64,000 nucleotides of DNA from assembly GCF_014138625.1 (NCBI RefSeq), contig NZ_JACJHY010000003.1, positions 62,001 to 126,000 on the forward strand, given 5' to 3'. Each line of letters begins with the position of its first letter. The stretch's first letter is position 1. This stretch comes from Aminobacter ciceronei (GTDB taxonomy: Bacteria > Pseudomonadota > Alphaproteobacteria > Rhizobiales > Rhizobiaceae). Of this stretch, positions 8,759 through 18,330 are shown piece after piece. A program made the translations under genes and the position numbers. Under the pieces are notes generated by a model. It had not been told where the DNA came from. It saw only the letters and a program-made list of their open reading frames with translations, and did no database searches.

Positions 8759-9838
8759 ATGACGAGTGTCCAGGTCAGGGACGTTTCGCTCAGCTTCGGC
8801 GCCTATGATGTGCTCAAGGAGCTAAACCTCGACGTGCCCGAGGGCGAGTTCCTGGTGTTGCTCGGTCCCTCCGGCTGCGGCAAGTCCACGCTGCTCAACT
8901 GCATAGCCGGCCTGCTCGACGTGTCCGAAGGGCAGATCTTCATCAAGGGCAAGAACGTCACCTGGGAGGAGCCCAAGGATCGCGGCATCGGCATGGTGTT
9001 CCAGTCCTATGCGCTCTATCCGCAGATGACGGTGGAGGGAAACCTGTCCTTCGGCCTGAAGACGGCAGGCATGGCGAAGGACGAGATCGCAAGGCGTATC
9101 GCCCGCGCAGCCGAGATCCTGCAGATCGAGCCGCTGCTCCAGCGCAAGCCGGCGGCGCTGTCGGGCGGGCAGCGCCAGCGCGTGGCGATCGGCCGGGCGC
9201 TGGTACGTGATGTCGACGTGTTCCTGTTCGATGAGCCACTGTCCAATCTCGACGCCAAACTGCGCTCGGAGCTGCGCGTCGAAATCAAGCGGCTGCACCA
9301 GAAACTCGCCAACACCATGATCTACGTCACCCACGACCAGATCGAGGCGATGACGCTGGCCGACCGCATCGCCGTCATGAAGGGCGGCGTGATCCAGCAG
9401 CTCGACGCGCCGCAGGTGATCTACAACAAACCGGTCAATCGCTTCGTCGCCGGCTTCCTCGGCTCGCCCGGCATGAACTTTCTCGACGGCGAGGTTGAGG
9501 GCGATGCGCCGACATTCGTCGCGACAGACACAAAGATACCGCTCGGCCGCTACGGTTTTGGCGACGCGGCTAAGCCCGGCAAGGCGGTGTTCGGCGTGCG
9601 GCCGGAGCACATTGCCACGGGCGATGCCGCTGCTGCCATGCCCTTTCAAGTGGACGCCAGGGTCGAGCTGGTCGAACCGATGGGTTCGGACACGCTGGTC
9701 TGGACGAAGCTTGGCGGCCAGAGTTTCGCCTTCCGCGTCGAGGCCGAACGCCATCTGGCGTCGGGCGATCAGCTGCGCATCGGCTTCGATCCAGCGCGCG
9801 CCTCGCTGTTCGACGGCCAGAGCGGCAGCCGCATGTGA
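8759..9838 (+). CDS. Carbohydrate ABC transporter ATP-binding protein (UgpC/MalK type)
   Basis: Cytoplasmic ATPase, 359 residues. Walker A GPSGCGKS (36-43), Q-loop Gln82, signature LSGGQ (134-138), Walker B DVFLFDEP (153-160) and the H-loop VTHDQ (near 190) are all present. A C-terminal TOBE-type regulatory domain follows, as in MalK/UgpC/MsmK. It completes the four-gene importer of this operon and starts 4 bases after the permease stop. ATPases of this group may serve several importers. Confidence 0.93.
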   Translation: MTSVQVRDVSLSFGAYDVLKELNLDVPEGEFLVLLGPSGCGKSTLLNCIAGLLDVSEGQIFIKGKNVTWEEPKDRGIGMVFQSYALYPQMTVEGNLSFGLKTAGMAKDEIARRIARAAEILQIEPLLQRKPAALSGGQRQRVAIGRALVRDVDVFLFDEPLSNLDAKLRSELRVEIKRLHQKLANTMIYVTHDQIEAMTLADRIAVMKGGVIQQLDAPQVIYNKPVNRFVAGFLGSPGMNFLDGEVEGDAPTFVATDTKIPLGRYGFGDAAKPGKAVFGVRPEHIATGDAAAAMPFQVDARVELVEPMGSDTLVWTKLGGQSFAFRVEAERHLASGDQLRIGFDPARASLFDGQSGSRM

Positions 9839-9867
9839 AATCCCCTCCCAAACAAACGGACAGAACC

Positions 9868-10611
9868 ATGGACTGGTCATTCCAACTCTACAGCGCCCGC
9901 AACTTTCAACCCTGGCAGAATGTGCTCAAGACGCTCGGCGCCCTCGGTTACGCCCAAGTCGAGGGCTTTGGCGCCGTCTACGAAGAGCCCGCGGCGTTCC
10001 GCGCCGAGCTCGACAAGAACGGTCTGGCCATGCCGAGCGGCCATTTCGGCATCGACCTTCTGGAGCAGGATTTCGCCAAGGCGGCAGGCATCGCCAGGAC
10101 GCTCGGCATGAAGCTGATCGCCTGCCCGTGGCTCGAGCCGGCGGAACGGCCTACCGACGCGGATGGCTGGCGGGCATTCGGCAGGCGTCTTGCTGCCATT
10201 GGCGCAAAGGCCAAAGAAGCAGGTTTCGACTTTGCCTGGCATAACCATGACTTCGAGTTCGTGCCGGTTGGCGGCGTGGTGCCACAACGCGTGATCCTGG
10301 AGGCCGCCCCTGAGGTCGGCTGGGAAATGGACGTCGCCTGGGTGATCCGCGGCGGATCCGACCCGCTGCACTGGATCGAGGAGTTCGGCCCGCGCATCCT
10401 GGCTGTCCACGTCAAGGACATCGCGCCTCAAGGCTTGGCGACGGATGAGGACGGCTGGTCCGACGTCGGACACGGCACGGTCGACTGGGCGGGGCTGGTG
10501 ACGGCTTTGCGCAAGAACACGCCGGCGAAGTATTTTGTCATGGAACACGACAACCCGGCCGATTTCGAGCGCTTCGCAAGCCGCTCGATCGCAGCCGCCA
10601 AGACCTTCTAG
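9868..10611 (+). CDS. Sugar phosphate isomerase/epimerase family protein
   Basis: TIM-barrel protein of the xylose isomerase-like family (PF01261), 247 residues. Putative metal-binding and catalytic residues lie in WHNHDFEF, WEMDVAWV, AVHVKD and MEHDNP. The ATG at 9868 starts the conserved WSFQLYSARN strand; an in-frame GTG at 9835 would overlap the ATPase gene. Its place between an importer and a Gfo/Idh/MocA dehydrogenase suggests it isomerises, epimerises or cleaves a keto-sugar made by the dehydrogenase. The exact reaction is unknown. Confidence 0.85.
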   Translation: MDWSFQLYSARNFQPWQNVLKTLGALGYAQVEGFGAVYEEPAAFRAELDKNGLAMPSGHFGIDLLEQDFAKAAGIARTLGMKLIACPWLEPAERPTDADGWRAFGRRLAAIGAKAKEAGFDFAWHNHDFEFVPVGGVVPQRVILEAAPEVGWEMDVAWVIRGGSDPLHWIEEFGPRILAVHVKDIAPQGLATDEDGWSDVGHGTVDWAGLVTALRKNTPAKYFVMEHDNPADFERFASRSIAAAKTF

Positions 10612-10623
10612 GGGGAACAGCAT

Positions 10624-11766
10624 ATGGCAAGGAAACTCGGCGTCGGGGTGATCGGCTGCGGTAACATCTCGAAGACCTACTTCAAGCATGCGCCTGAATT
10701 CAAAGGCATCGAGATGCGTGCCTGCGCCGACATCAACATGGATGCGGCCAAGGCACGGGCGAAGGAATTCAAGCTGCGCGCCGAGACGGTCGAAGGGCTT
10801 TTGGCATCTGACGACATCGACATCGTCGTCAATCTGACCATTCCGGCGGTGCACTACGAGGTGTCGAGGCAGGCAATCGAAGCTGGCAAGCACGTCTATT
10901 CGGAAAAGCCATTCGTGCTGGCCATCAAGGACGGGCTCGACCTCAAGAAGCGCGCCGACAAGAAGGGCGTGCGCATCGGCTCGGCGCCCGACACCTTCCT
11001 CGGCGGCTCACATCAACTGGCGCGGCACTTGATCGACACCGGCAAGCTCGGCAGGATCACCTCGGGCACCTGCCACGTGATGAGCCATGGCATGGAGCAT
11101 TGGCACCCCAACCCCGACTTCTTCTTCCAGCCGGGCGGCGGGCCGATCCTCGATCTCGGACCGTATTACATCGCCAATCTGGTCCAGTTGATCGGGCCGG
11201 TTGCCCGCGTGGCTGCACTGTCGTCGATCCCGGCGAAGGAGCGAACCATCTTGTCGAAGCCACGCGCTGGCGAGAAGATTCTGGTGACGACACCGACGAC
11301 GATCCTTGCGCTGATGGAGTTCGAGAACGGCGCTGTCTTTACCTTCAATGCCAGCTGGGATGTCTGGAACAGCGGCCACGCGCCGATGGAGCTTTATGGC
11401 GAGCAGGGCACCATCCACATGCCGGACCCCAATTTCTTCGGCGGTGATCTCAGCTACACCAGGGGCGAAAAGCCTGTGAAGACGCTGCCGAAATGGGACC
11501 ACCCCTTCTCGGTTGCCAACGAGAAGCATCCGCACGGCATGATGGCCAATTACCGCACGGCGGGTCTCGCCGACATGGCGCTGGCAATCATGCAGGGCAG
11601 GCCCCATCGCTGTTCGCTGGAACTCGCCAACCACGTCATCGATATCATGACCGGTATACTGAAGTCGGGCGAGACGAAGAAGTTCGTCGAGATGCAGACG
11701 ACCTGCGAGCGCCCGGAGCCGCTCGGCCCGGCTGCTGCAAGGGGGCTGCTGGCTCCGTCGAAATAG
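10624..11766 (+). CDS. Gfo/Idh/MocA-family oxidoreductase
   Basis: NAD(P)-dependent sugar or cyclitol dehydrogenase, 380 residues. The Rossmann motif GVIGCGNISKTYF is at residues 8-20, and the family EKP motif is in VYSEKPFVL (near 92-100), whose lysine is usually catalytic. A C-terminal substrate-binding sheet follows. The ATG has GGGGGAACAG upstream. Third catabolic partner of the importer; probable oxidation of the imported sugar at C1 or C3. Substrate cannot be read from sequence. Confidence 0.88.
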   Translation: MARKLGVGVIGCGNISKTYFKHAPEFKGIEMRACADINMDAAKARAKEFKLRAETVEGLLASDDIDIVVNLTIPAVHYEVSRQAIEAGKHVYSEKPFVLAIKDGLDLKKRADKKGVRIGSAPDTFLGGSHQLARHLIDTGKLGRITSGTCHVMSHGMEHWHPNPDFFFQPGGGPILDLGPYYIANLVQLIGPVARVAALSSIPAKERTILSKPRAGEKILVTTPTTILALMEFENGAVFTFNASWDVWNSGHAPMELYGEQGTIHMPDPNFFGGDLSYTRGEKPVKTLPKWDHPFSVANEKHPHGMMANYRTAGLADMALAIMQGRPHRCSLELANHVIDIMTGILKSGETKKFVEMQTTCERPEPLGPAAARGLLAPSK

Positions 11767-11823
11767 GCTAAGACAGGGGAACGGCCTATCGGCCGATTCC
11801 CCTTTCCATTCGAGGACAGCATC

Positions 11824-12876
11824 ATGACCTGGCAGCCGGCTGCGAACCGTTACGAAAACATGGTCTACAATCGCTGCGGCAAATCGGGGCTCAAACTGCC
11901 GGCGATCTCGCTCGGCCTGTGGCACAATTTCGGCGAGGACACGCCGCACAACACCAAGCGCGCCATCTGCCAGAAGGCTTTCGACCTCGGCATCACCCAC
12001 TTCGACCTTGCCAACAATTATGGCCCGCCGCCCGGCTCGGCCGAGACCGCCTTCGGCGACATCCTGCGCACCGACTTTGCCGGTCTCCGCGACGAGATGA
12101 TCATTTCGACCAAGGCCGGTTACGACATGTGGCCCGGTCCCTACGGCGAGTGGGGCAGCCGCAAATATGTGTTGGCGAGTCTCGACCAGAGCCTGAAGCG
12201 CATGGGTCTCGACTATGTCGACATCTTCTATTCGCACCGCTTCGACCCGGACACCCCGCTCGAAGAGACGATGGGTGCGCTCGACCATGCCGTGCGCTCC
12301 GGCAAGGCGCTTTATGCCGGCATCTCCTCATACAATGCCCAGCGCACCCGTGAGGCGGCCGACATCCTGCGCCAGCTCGGTACGCCCTGCCTGATCCACC
12401 AGCCGAGCTATTCGCTGATCAACCGCTGGGTCGAGGATGACGGCCTGCTCGACGCGCTCGACGGGTTGGGCATCGGTTCGATCGTGTTCTCGCCGCTGGC
12501 ACAGGGCATGCTGACCGGCAAATATCTCGGCGGCGTGCCGGAAGGCAGCCGCGCATCGCAGGGCAAGTCGCTGCGCCCGGCCTTCCTCAACGACAAGAAC
12601 CTCGCCAACATCCGTGCGCTGAACGGTATTGCCGAACGCCGCGGCCAGACGCTGGCGCAGATGGCGCTGGCCTGGGTGCTGCGTGGCGGCCGCGTCACTT
12701 CGGCACTGATCGGCGCCAGCCGTCCTGAGCAGGTCGAGGATTGTGTCGGCGCGCTGAAGAACGCAATCTTCACCGATGCGGAACTGGCCGAGATCGACAC
12801 CTATGCCCGCGAGGCCGACATCAACCTGTGGGCCCGCTCGTCCGAGCGCGAAGGGCCGGCGCGGCAGAAGAAATAA
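11824..12876 (+). CDS. Aldo/keto reductase, YghZ/L-glyceraldehyde 3-phosphate reductase type
   Basis: NADPH-dependent reductase of 350 residues, colinear with E. coli YghZ by memory: SGLKLPAISLGLWHNFG, THFDLANNYGPPPGSAE, AGYDMWPGPYGEWGSRKY and IFYSHRFD are characteristic. The catalytic tetrad is present as Asp61, Tyr66, Lys97 and His138. The ATG has GAGGAC upstream. It ends the sugar operon and is followed by a clear terminator. It may detoxify or recycle an aldehyde formed during breakdown of the imported sugar. Confidence 0.9.
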   Translation: MTWQPAANRYENMVYNRCGKSGLKLPAISLGLWHNFGEDTPHNTKRAICQKAFDLGITHFDLANNYGPPPGSAETAFGDILRTDFAGLRDEMIISTKAGYDMWPGPYGEWGSRKYVLASLDQSLKRMGLDYVDIFYSHRFDPDTPLEETMGALDHAVRSGKALYAGISSYNAQRTREAADILRQLGTPCLIHQPSYSLINRWVEDDGLLDALDGLGIGSIVFSPLAQGMLTGKYLGGVPEGSRASQGKSLRPAFLNDKNLANIRALNGIAERRGQTLAQMALAWVLRGGRVTSALIGASRPEQVEDCVGALKNAIFTDAELAEIDTYAREADINLWARSSEREGPARQKK

Positions 12877-12907
12877 GCTGGTGCTCTGAAGGTTCGAAAC
12901 ATGCAGG

Positions 12908-12935
12908 CGGCGGGCGTTCCCGCCGTTTGCTTTTG
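12908..12935 (+). terminator. Rho-independent terminator of the sugar operon
   Basis: CGGCGGG (12908-12914), loop CGTT, CCCGCCG (12919-12925), then TTTGCTTTT. It stands about 30 bases after the aldo/keto reductase stop. Confidence 0.8.
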
Positions 12936-13052
12936 GGGCAGATTGTCTTTGCCGGCCGGACGCGCTAGCAAAACCCGTGTCCAGTCGCCATCTTAGGCGG
13001 TGGATTGTTCCGTCCGGGCATCGGCCCGGCCGAGGAAGGTGAAAGCGGAAAG

Positions 13053-13466
13053 ATGGCGGCGCGGGTTACGCTGACGAAGAACCAGCAGAAGGTTCTGGAG
13101 AAACTCGAAGTGGCGACCGGACCGCTCAGCGCCTACACGCTGCTCGACCAGTTGCGCGACGAGGGTTTTCGCGCGCCGCTGCAGGTCTATCGCGCCCTTG
13201 AAGCGCTGATGAAGGACGGGTTCGTCCATCGCCTCGAAAGCCTGAATGCCTTCGTCGCCTGCTCCGAGCCGCACGACCACAGCCATCACAACCACCGCAT
13301 GACGGCCTTTGCCATCTGCGACACCTGTGGCCAGGTGACCGAGATCTCGGACGAGACGATCGGCAAGCAGCTCGATCACTGGGTTGGATCGACCGGCTTC
13401 GTCGCCAAGAAGGCAGTAATCGAGTTCCGCGGCACTTGCGCCAAATGTGCTGCGATCGCCGCCTGA
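13053..13466 (+). CDS. zur: Fur-family zinc uptake regulator Zur
   Basis: Zinc-responsive repressor, 137 residues. The winged helix occupies the first half (recognition helix near FRAPLQVYRALEALM). Two CxxC pairs, Cys89/Cys92 and Cys129/Cys132, form the structural zinc site seen in Zur, and a His-rich loop EPHDHSHHNHR (residues 72-82) supplies regulatory ligands. The ATG at 13053 has GCGGAAAG just upstream; an upstream in-frame start has no ribosome binding site. No znuABC genes are in view, so it acts in trans. It differs from the cysteine-free Mur at 1975. Confidence 0.9.
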   Translation: MAARVTLTKNQQKVLEKLEVATGPLSAYTLLDQLRDEGFRAPLQVYRALEALMKDGFVHRLESLNAFVACSEPHDHSHHNHRMTAFAICDTCGQVTEISDETIGKQLDHWVGSTGFVAKKAVIEFRGTCAKCAAIAA

Positions 13467-13472
13467 ACCAGC

Positions 13473-14102
13473 TTAGCGTGCCGTCGCAAACGCGAACCAG
13501 ACGGCCACGGCCGCCAGCAGCGCCGACAGGAACTTTCGCGCGACCTTCTCAATCCGTGGGTTGTTGAGCAAGGGCTCGAGCGTCCCTGCCAGTGCCACGA
13601 TCAATGCATGGATGATGGTCGCGACCGCGACATAGATGGCGGTCAGCGTGAGCGTCTGCGACAGCACCGGCTTGTCGGCGATGATGAAGGTCGGCAGCAC
13701 AGCGACATAGAACACCGCCGCCTTCGGGTTCAGAAGGTTGGTTACCAGCCCGCGGGTGAAATAGCGCCGGTCGGCATCGTTGCCTTCGGATACCACGTCG
13801 CCCGGACCGCGCCAGCCTTCATAGGCGAGAAAGAGCAGGAACAATACGCCGGCCCAGCGCAGGCCCTCGTAGAGCAGGTGCGATGACTGGATCAATTCGG
13901 TGACGCCAAGTGCCGCGACCACGCCGATGGTGGCGAGACCGAGCGCGATGCCGGCCACCGTGGCGAAGCCGGCGCGGCGGCCTTCGCCAGCCGACACCAG
14001 TGCCAGATAGGTCATGTTTGGCCCCGGTGTCAGCTCGATGATGACAGAGGTCAGGGAAAAGGAAAGCAGCGTCGGCAGGTCAGATGCCGCCGCGAACTCC
14101 AT
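13473..14102 (-). CDS. LysE/RhtB-family exporter
   Basis: Inner-membrane amino acid or metabolite exporter, 209 residues with about six hydrophobic segments. The LysE/RhtB hallmark SVIIELTPGPNMTYLAL lies near the N-terminus, and GLVTNLLNPKAAVFYVAVLP near the middle. The ATG at 14102 starts one base after the polA stop codon, so it is likely translated by coupling with polA. Substrate is unknown. Confidence 0.85.
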   Translation of the reverse strand: MEFAAASDLPTLLSFSLTSVIIELTPGPNMTYLALVSAGEGRRAGFATVAGIALGLATIGVVAALGVTELIQSSHLLYEGLRWAGVLFLLFLAYEGWRGPGDVVSEGNDADRRYFTRGLVTNLLNPKAAVFYVAVLPTFIIADKPVLSQTLTLTAIYVAVATIIHALIVALAGTLEPLLNNPRIEKVARKFLSALLAAVAVWFAFATAR

Positions 14103-14103
14103 C

Positions 14104-17085
14104 TCAGTGCGCTTCGTCCCAGCTGTCGGCGGCGTTGGCGTCGACATGCAGCGGCACCGACATCGACGCGGCCGGCATGGCCGCGTTCTCCATCACGTGC
14201 CGAACTACAGGGATCGTCGCTGCGACCTCATTCTCGACAGTTTCGAAGATCAGTTCATCGTGTACCTGGAGCAGCATGCGCGCCGACAGCTTGGCCGCGA
14301 TCAGTGCGTCGTCCATGCGGATCATCGCCCGGCGGATGATGTCGGCTGCGGTGCCTTGCAGGCGGGCGTTGATCGAGGCGCGTTCATTGAAGGCGCGTAC
14401 CGACGGGTTCGACGAGCGGATTTCGGGATAGTGGATGCGGCGGCCGAAGATGGTCTCGACATAGCCGTTGTCACGGCAGAACGCCTTGGTCTCGTCCATA
14501 TAGGCGCGGATGCCGGGGAAGCGCTCGAAATACTTCTTGATGTAGTCGGACGCTTCCTCGCGCGGGATCGACAGCTGATTGGCGAGGCCGAAGGCCGAGA
14601 TGCCGTAGATGATGCCGAAGTTGATTGCCTTGGCGCGGCGGCGCACTTCCGACGGCATGCCCTCGACCGGCACCGAGAACATTTCGGATGCCGTCATGGC
14701 ATGGATGTCGACGCCGTCGGCGAAAGCCTGCTTGAGCTGGGCAATGTCGGCGACATGGGCGAGCACGCGCAGCTCGATCTGGCTGTAGTCGGCCGAGATC
14801 AGCTTGTTGCCCTTGTCGGCGATGAAGGCGGTGCGGATCTTGCGGCCTTCGGCGGTGCGGATCGGAATGTTCTGCAGGTTAGGATCCGACGACGACAGCC
14901 GGCCGGTGGTGGTGGCGGCCAGCGCGTAGGAGGTGTGGACGCGTTTGGTCTCGGGGTTGATGAAACCGGGCAGGGCGTCGGTATAGGTCGATTTCAGCTT
15001 GGTCAGCTGGCGCCAATCAACGATCTTGCGCGGCAGCTCGTGGCCTTCGGCGGCGAGATCCTCGAGCACCTGCGCCGAGGTCGACCACTGGCCGGTCTTG
15101 GTCTTGGTGCCGCCGGGCAGGCCCATGCGGCCGAACAGGATGTCGCCGAGCTGCTTGGGCGATCCGATGTTGAAGCGCTCGCCGGCAAGCGTGTTGATCT
15201 CGTCTTCAAGCCGCGCGGCACCCTGGGCGAGTTCGCCCGACAGCCGCGACAGGATCTGCCTGTCGACCGAGATGCCGCGCTGCTCCATCTCGGCCAACAC
15301 CGGCACCAGCGGGCGCTCCAGCCGCTCGTAGACCGAGGTCAGCCCCTTGGCGGCGAGGCGTGGCTTCAGCACGCGCCACAAGCGCAGTGTCACGTCGGCA
15401 TCCTCGGCGGCATAGGCGGTCGCCTTGTCGATGTCGACCTGGTCGAAGCCGACGAAGTTCTTTCCCGAGCCGGCGATGTCCTTGAAGGCGATCGGCGTGT
15501 GGCCGAGCCATTTTTCCGACAGCGGGTCCATGCCGTGGCCGCCATTGGTGCCGCCGTCGAGCACGTAGGACAACAGCATCGTGTCGTCGAACGGACTGAT
15601 GTCGACGCCGTGGCGGTTCATCACCACCAGGTCGTATTTCAGGTTCTGCGCGATCTTCAGCACCGAACCGTCTTCGAGTAGCGGCTTGAGGGTGGCTAGG
15701 GCGTCGCGCACCGGAATCTGGTTCTCGACCAGGCCACCGCCGAGCAGGTCGCCGCGTCCGCTCTTATGGGCGAGCGGCACATAGGCGGCGCGTCCCGGTG
15801 CGGTGGCGAAAGAAATGCCGACGAGCTCGGCCTGCATCGGATCGAGCGAGCTGGTCTCGGTGTCGAATGCCATGACGCCGGCCTCGGTCGCTTCAGCCAC
15901 CCAGGCCTTCAGTGTCGCGAGGTCACGGATCGTGACATAGGCGGCGTGGTCGAATTTTTCCGAGACTGCGGCTGCAGCGATCTTGTTGGCGAGGTCGGTA
16001 GGCGTGTCGAGCGCGGTGCCGCCGTCGGCAGGGGCGGACGGGGGCACTGCGGCGGAGATGCTGCCGCCGTTCGCACGCGCGGCGGGACCTGCGGCGGGTG
16101 CCGCTGCAGGTGTTGCGCCCGCTCCGACGTCCGGTCCATGCGCGTCGGCGCCCCATTGCACTGATACCGGCACGGCCTCGATCTCGCCCGCCTCGGTGCC
16201 CGTGGCCTCAGCGACGCGGCGCGTCAGCGACGTGAATTCCATGGTCTTGAGGAAGCCGATCAGCTTCGGCCCGTTGGGCGGCTGCAGCACGAAATCTTCG
16301 AGCCCGTCGGTCACCGGCACATCGATCTTGAGCCGCACCAGCTCGCGCGAAATGCGCGCCTTTTCGGTGTTGTCGATGATCGACTGGCGGCGCTTGTCTT
16401 GCTTGATCTCGGAGGCACGGGCGAGAAGCGTGTCGAGGTCGCCGAACTGTTCGAGCAATTGTGCTGCCGTCTTTGGGCCGATGCCGGGAACGCCCGGCAC
16501 GTTGTCGACCGAGTCGCCGGTCAGCGCCTGCAGGTCGATCATCTTCTCCGGTGGCACGCCCCACTTCTCGATGACCTCGGGGATGTTGATCTGGCGATCC
16601 TTCATCGGGTCGTACATCGACACGCTGGGACCGACGAGCTGCATCAGGTCCTTGTCGGAGGAGACGATTGTGGTGTCGCCGCCGGCCTCGCAGGCAAGCC
16701 TGGCGTAGGTTGCGATCAGGTCGTCGGCCTCGAAACCCTCCATCTCGATGCAGGGCAGCTCGAAAGCTTTGGTCGCCTGGCGGATCAGGCCGAATTGCGG
16801 GATCAGGTCTTCCGGCGGCGCCGAGCGGTTGGCCTTGTATTCAGGATAGAGCTCGTTGCGGAAGGTCTTGGAGGAATAGTCGAAGATGACGGCGAAATGG
16901 GTCGGCACCACGCCGGCTTCGGTGTTGCGCGCGTCGAGCATCAGCTTCCACAACATGTTGCAGAAACCGGACACCGCGCCGACCGGCAGGCCGTCTGACT
17001 TACGGGTCAGCGGCGGCAGCGCGTGATAGGCGCGGAAGATGTAGCCGGAGCCGTCGACTAGGAAGAGATGATCGCCTTTTTTCAT
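14104..17085 (-). CDS. polA: DNA polymerase I
   Basis: Repair and Okazaki-fragment-processing polymerase, 993 residues. Order: 5'-3' exonuclease (residues 1 to about 300), an Ala/Pro/Gly-rich linker (about 315-365), a 3'-5' exonuclease domain retaining the Asp-x-Glu pair in MAFDTETSSLD (near 407), and the polymerase domain. The latter has motif A SADYSQIELR (near 765), motif B RRRAKAINFGIIYG (near 812) and motif C QVHDELIFE (near 943). Proofreading therefore looks intact. The linker is longer and lower in complexity than in E. coli Pol I. A LysE gene follows 1 base after the stop. Confidence 0.97.
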   Translation of the reverse strand: MKKGDHLFLVDGSGYIFRAYHALPPLTRKSDGLPVGAVSGFCNMLWKLMLDARNTEAGVVPTHFAVIFDYSSKTFRNELYPEYKANRSAPPEDLIPQFGLIRQATKAFELPCIEMEGFEADDLIATYARLACEAGGDTTIVSSDKDLMQLVGPSVSMYDPMKDRQINIPEVIEKWGVPPEKMIDLQALTGDSVDNVPGVPGIGPKTAAQLLEQFGDLDTLLARASEIKQDKRRQSIIDNTEKARISRELVRLKIDVPVTDGLEDFVLQPPNGPKLIGFLKTMEFTSLTRRVAEATGTEAGEIEAVPVSVQWGADAHGPDVGAGATPAAAPAAGPAARANGGSISAAVPPSAPADGGTALDTPTDLANKIAAAAVSEKFDHAAYVTIRDLATLKAWVAEATEAGVMAFDTETSSLDPMQAELVGISFATAPGRAAYVPLAHKSGRGDLLGGGLVENQIPVRDALATLKPLLEDGSVLKIAQNLKYDLVVMNRHGVDISPFDDTMLLSYVLDGGTNGGHGMDPLSEKWLGHTPIAFKDIAGSGKNFVGFDQVDIDKATAYAAEDADVTLRLWRVLKPRLAAKGLTSVYERLERPLVPVLAEMEQRGISVDRQILSRLSGELAQGAARLEDEINTLAGERFNIGSPKQLGDILFGRMGLPGGTKTKTGQWSTSAQVLEDLAAEGHELPRKIVDWRQLTKLKSTYTDALPGFINPETKRVHTSYALAATTTGRLSSSDPNLQNIPIRTAEGRKIRTAFIADKGNKLISADYSQIELRVLAHVADIAQLKQAFADGVDIHAMTASEMFSVPVEGMPSEVRRRAKAINFGIIYGISAFGLANQLSIPREEASDYIKKYFERFPGIRAYMDETKAFCRDNGYVETIFGRRIHYPEIRSSNPSVRAFNERASINARLQGTAADIIRRAMIRMDDALIAAKLSARMLLQVHDELIFETVENEVAATIPVVRHVMENAAMPAASMSVPLHVDANAADSWDEAH

Positions 17086-17262
17086 GGCGATACGGGTAGC
17101 TTGGCACAGCGCGGCTGTCCATGGTCAAGCGGGCTTTGCCGCCGTCTACTGACAAGTCGTTGACACCATCTGTTGCGGGTCGTCACGTCGACACCGACAA
17201 GGTGGCGGCTGACGCGCTGCGACCGGCAACATTCAAGCGCCGGAGGGCGATCTTGGCGCCTC

Positions 17263-17739
17263 TTATTGCGGCGCAAAACGCTTTGAGACGGTCTCGGCGC
17301 TCTCGCTATAGTCGGTAAAGCCAATGCCTCCGTAATAAGCCTGGCCGCCGGTGTTTTCCTTGCGGATGGTTGCGTCGATGAAGCTGACACCCGCATTTTT
17401 CGCAGCTTCCACCGTGTTGGCGAACAACGCCCTTCCGGCGCCCCGCTTGTGCGCGTGCGGATCGACGAAGGTTGCAATGACGCCCCAGTCGGGGGGCAGC
17501 CGATCGCCCGGCCAGTCTGGGTCGGACCAGTCGAGCGACTGGAACCCCAGCACCTGCTCGCCCTCCAGCGCCACGAAGCAGCTGATTCCGAGTTTCGGCG
17601 AGATGAAGTAGTCGATGATGCGCTGGTCATCGAACTTCTCGCGATGCGCCGTGGTTCCGCCGATGTCGATGATTTCGTTCAGGATTCGGGCCATGGCGCT
17701 GGCGTCTTGAGGCAGGGCGGCTCGGACATGCACGGGCAT
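17263..17739 (-). CDS. GNAT-family N-acetyltransferase (Pat-like)
   Basis: Acetyl-CoA-dependent acetyltransferase, 158 residues. The acetyl-CoA loop is PHAHKRGAGRALFANTVEAAKNAG (near residues 93-116), followed by IRKENTGGQAYYGGIGF, as in phosphinothricin-type GNATs. It stands alone between polA and the HxlR regulator. Substrate unknown. Confidence 0.82.
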   Translation of the reverse strand: MPVHVRAALPQDASAMARILNEIIDIGGTTAHREKFDDQRIIDYFISPKLGISCFVALEGEQVLGFQSLDWSDPDWPGDRLPPDWGVIATFVDPHAHKRGAGRALFANTVEAAKNAGVSFIDATIRKENTGGQAYYGGIGFTDYSESAETVSKRFAPQ

Positions 17740-17859
17740 GGACTGTTCATTCCGGAGTTGGATTGGCTGATTTGCCCAAGACTAGGCGGCCAGCATCCTT
17801 GTGCAAAGGGGCGCGGCCTCGGCAACTGACATTGGCCGCCAGCCCAGACCGTGTCCATG

Positions 17860-18246
17860 TCAGGAGGCTGGCATCGCCATGTCGTCGGACTGGCCATGGG
17901 CGGCCTGGCGCTGCTTGATCTTGTGCCCGATCGCCACGATAGCCGCGATCGCCGGCTGGAACTCGGTGCCGAGGTCGGTCAGCCCGTATTCCACCGAGGG
18001 CGGCGACGTCGGCATCACGCGGCGCCACAAAACGCCTTTGGCCTCGAGATCGCGCAGCCGTCCGGTCAGCACCTTTGCCGAAATAGCTGGGATGTCGTGG
18101 CGCAGCTCGCCGAAGCGGCGCGGGCCGGCGCTGAGGTACCAGATGATGTTGGGTGTCCAGGCGCCGCCGAGCAGCGACATGCATTCGCTGAGCGGACAGG
18201 CCTCGGGCGGCTCGGGAGCGCGGTTTCTGCGAAGTTTCAGCGCCAT
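17860..18246 (-). CDS. HxlR-family transcriptional regulator
   Basis: Winged-helix regulator of 128 residues with the family core CPLSECMSLLGGAWTPNIIWYLS and FGELRHDIPAISAKVLTGRLRDLEAKGVL. Cys17 and Cys22 flank the first helix; cysteines there serve as redox or electrophile sensors in YodB/HypR-type members. The ATG is at 18246. It is divergent from a glutathione transferase operon, and a 23-base inverted repeat lies between them, so it probably controls that operon and itself in response to an electrophile or oxidant. Confidence 0.87.
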   Translation of the reverse strand: MALKLRRNRAPEPPEACPLSECMSLLGGAWTPNIIWYLSAGPRRFGELRHDIPAISAKVLTGRLRDLEAKGVLWRRVMPTSPPSVEYGLTDLGTEFQPAIAAIVAIGHKIKQRQAAHGQSDDMAMPAS

Positions 18247-18330
18247 GGCTCGAGCACCTCAGTAATCGTCGGGTTACTGCGGCGAAACTGCCGTTACCGC
18301 CTGGATACCCGATAATGAAGATCACCTCAA

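Noticed and set aside
14014-15681. 555-codon plus-strand frame opposite polA
   Set aside because: Mirror of conserved polA codons; no family resemblance.
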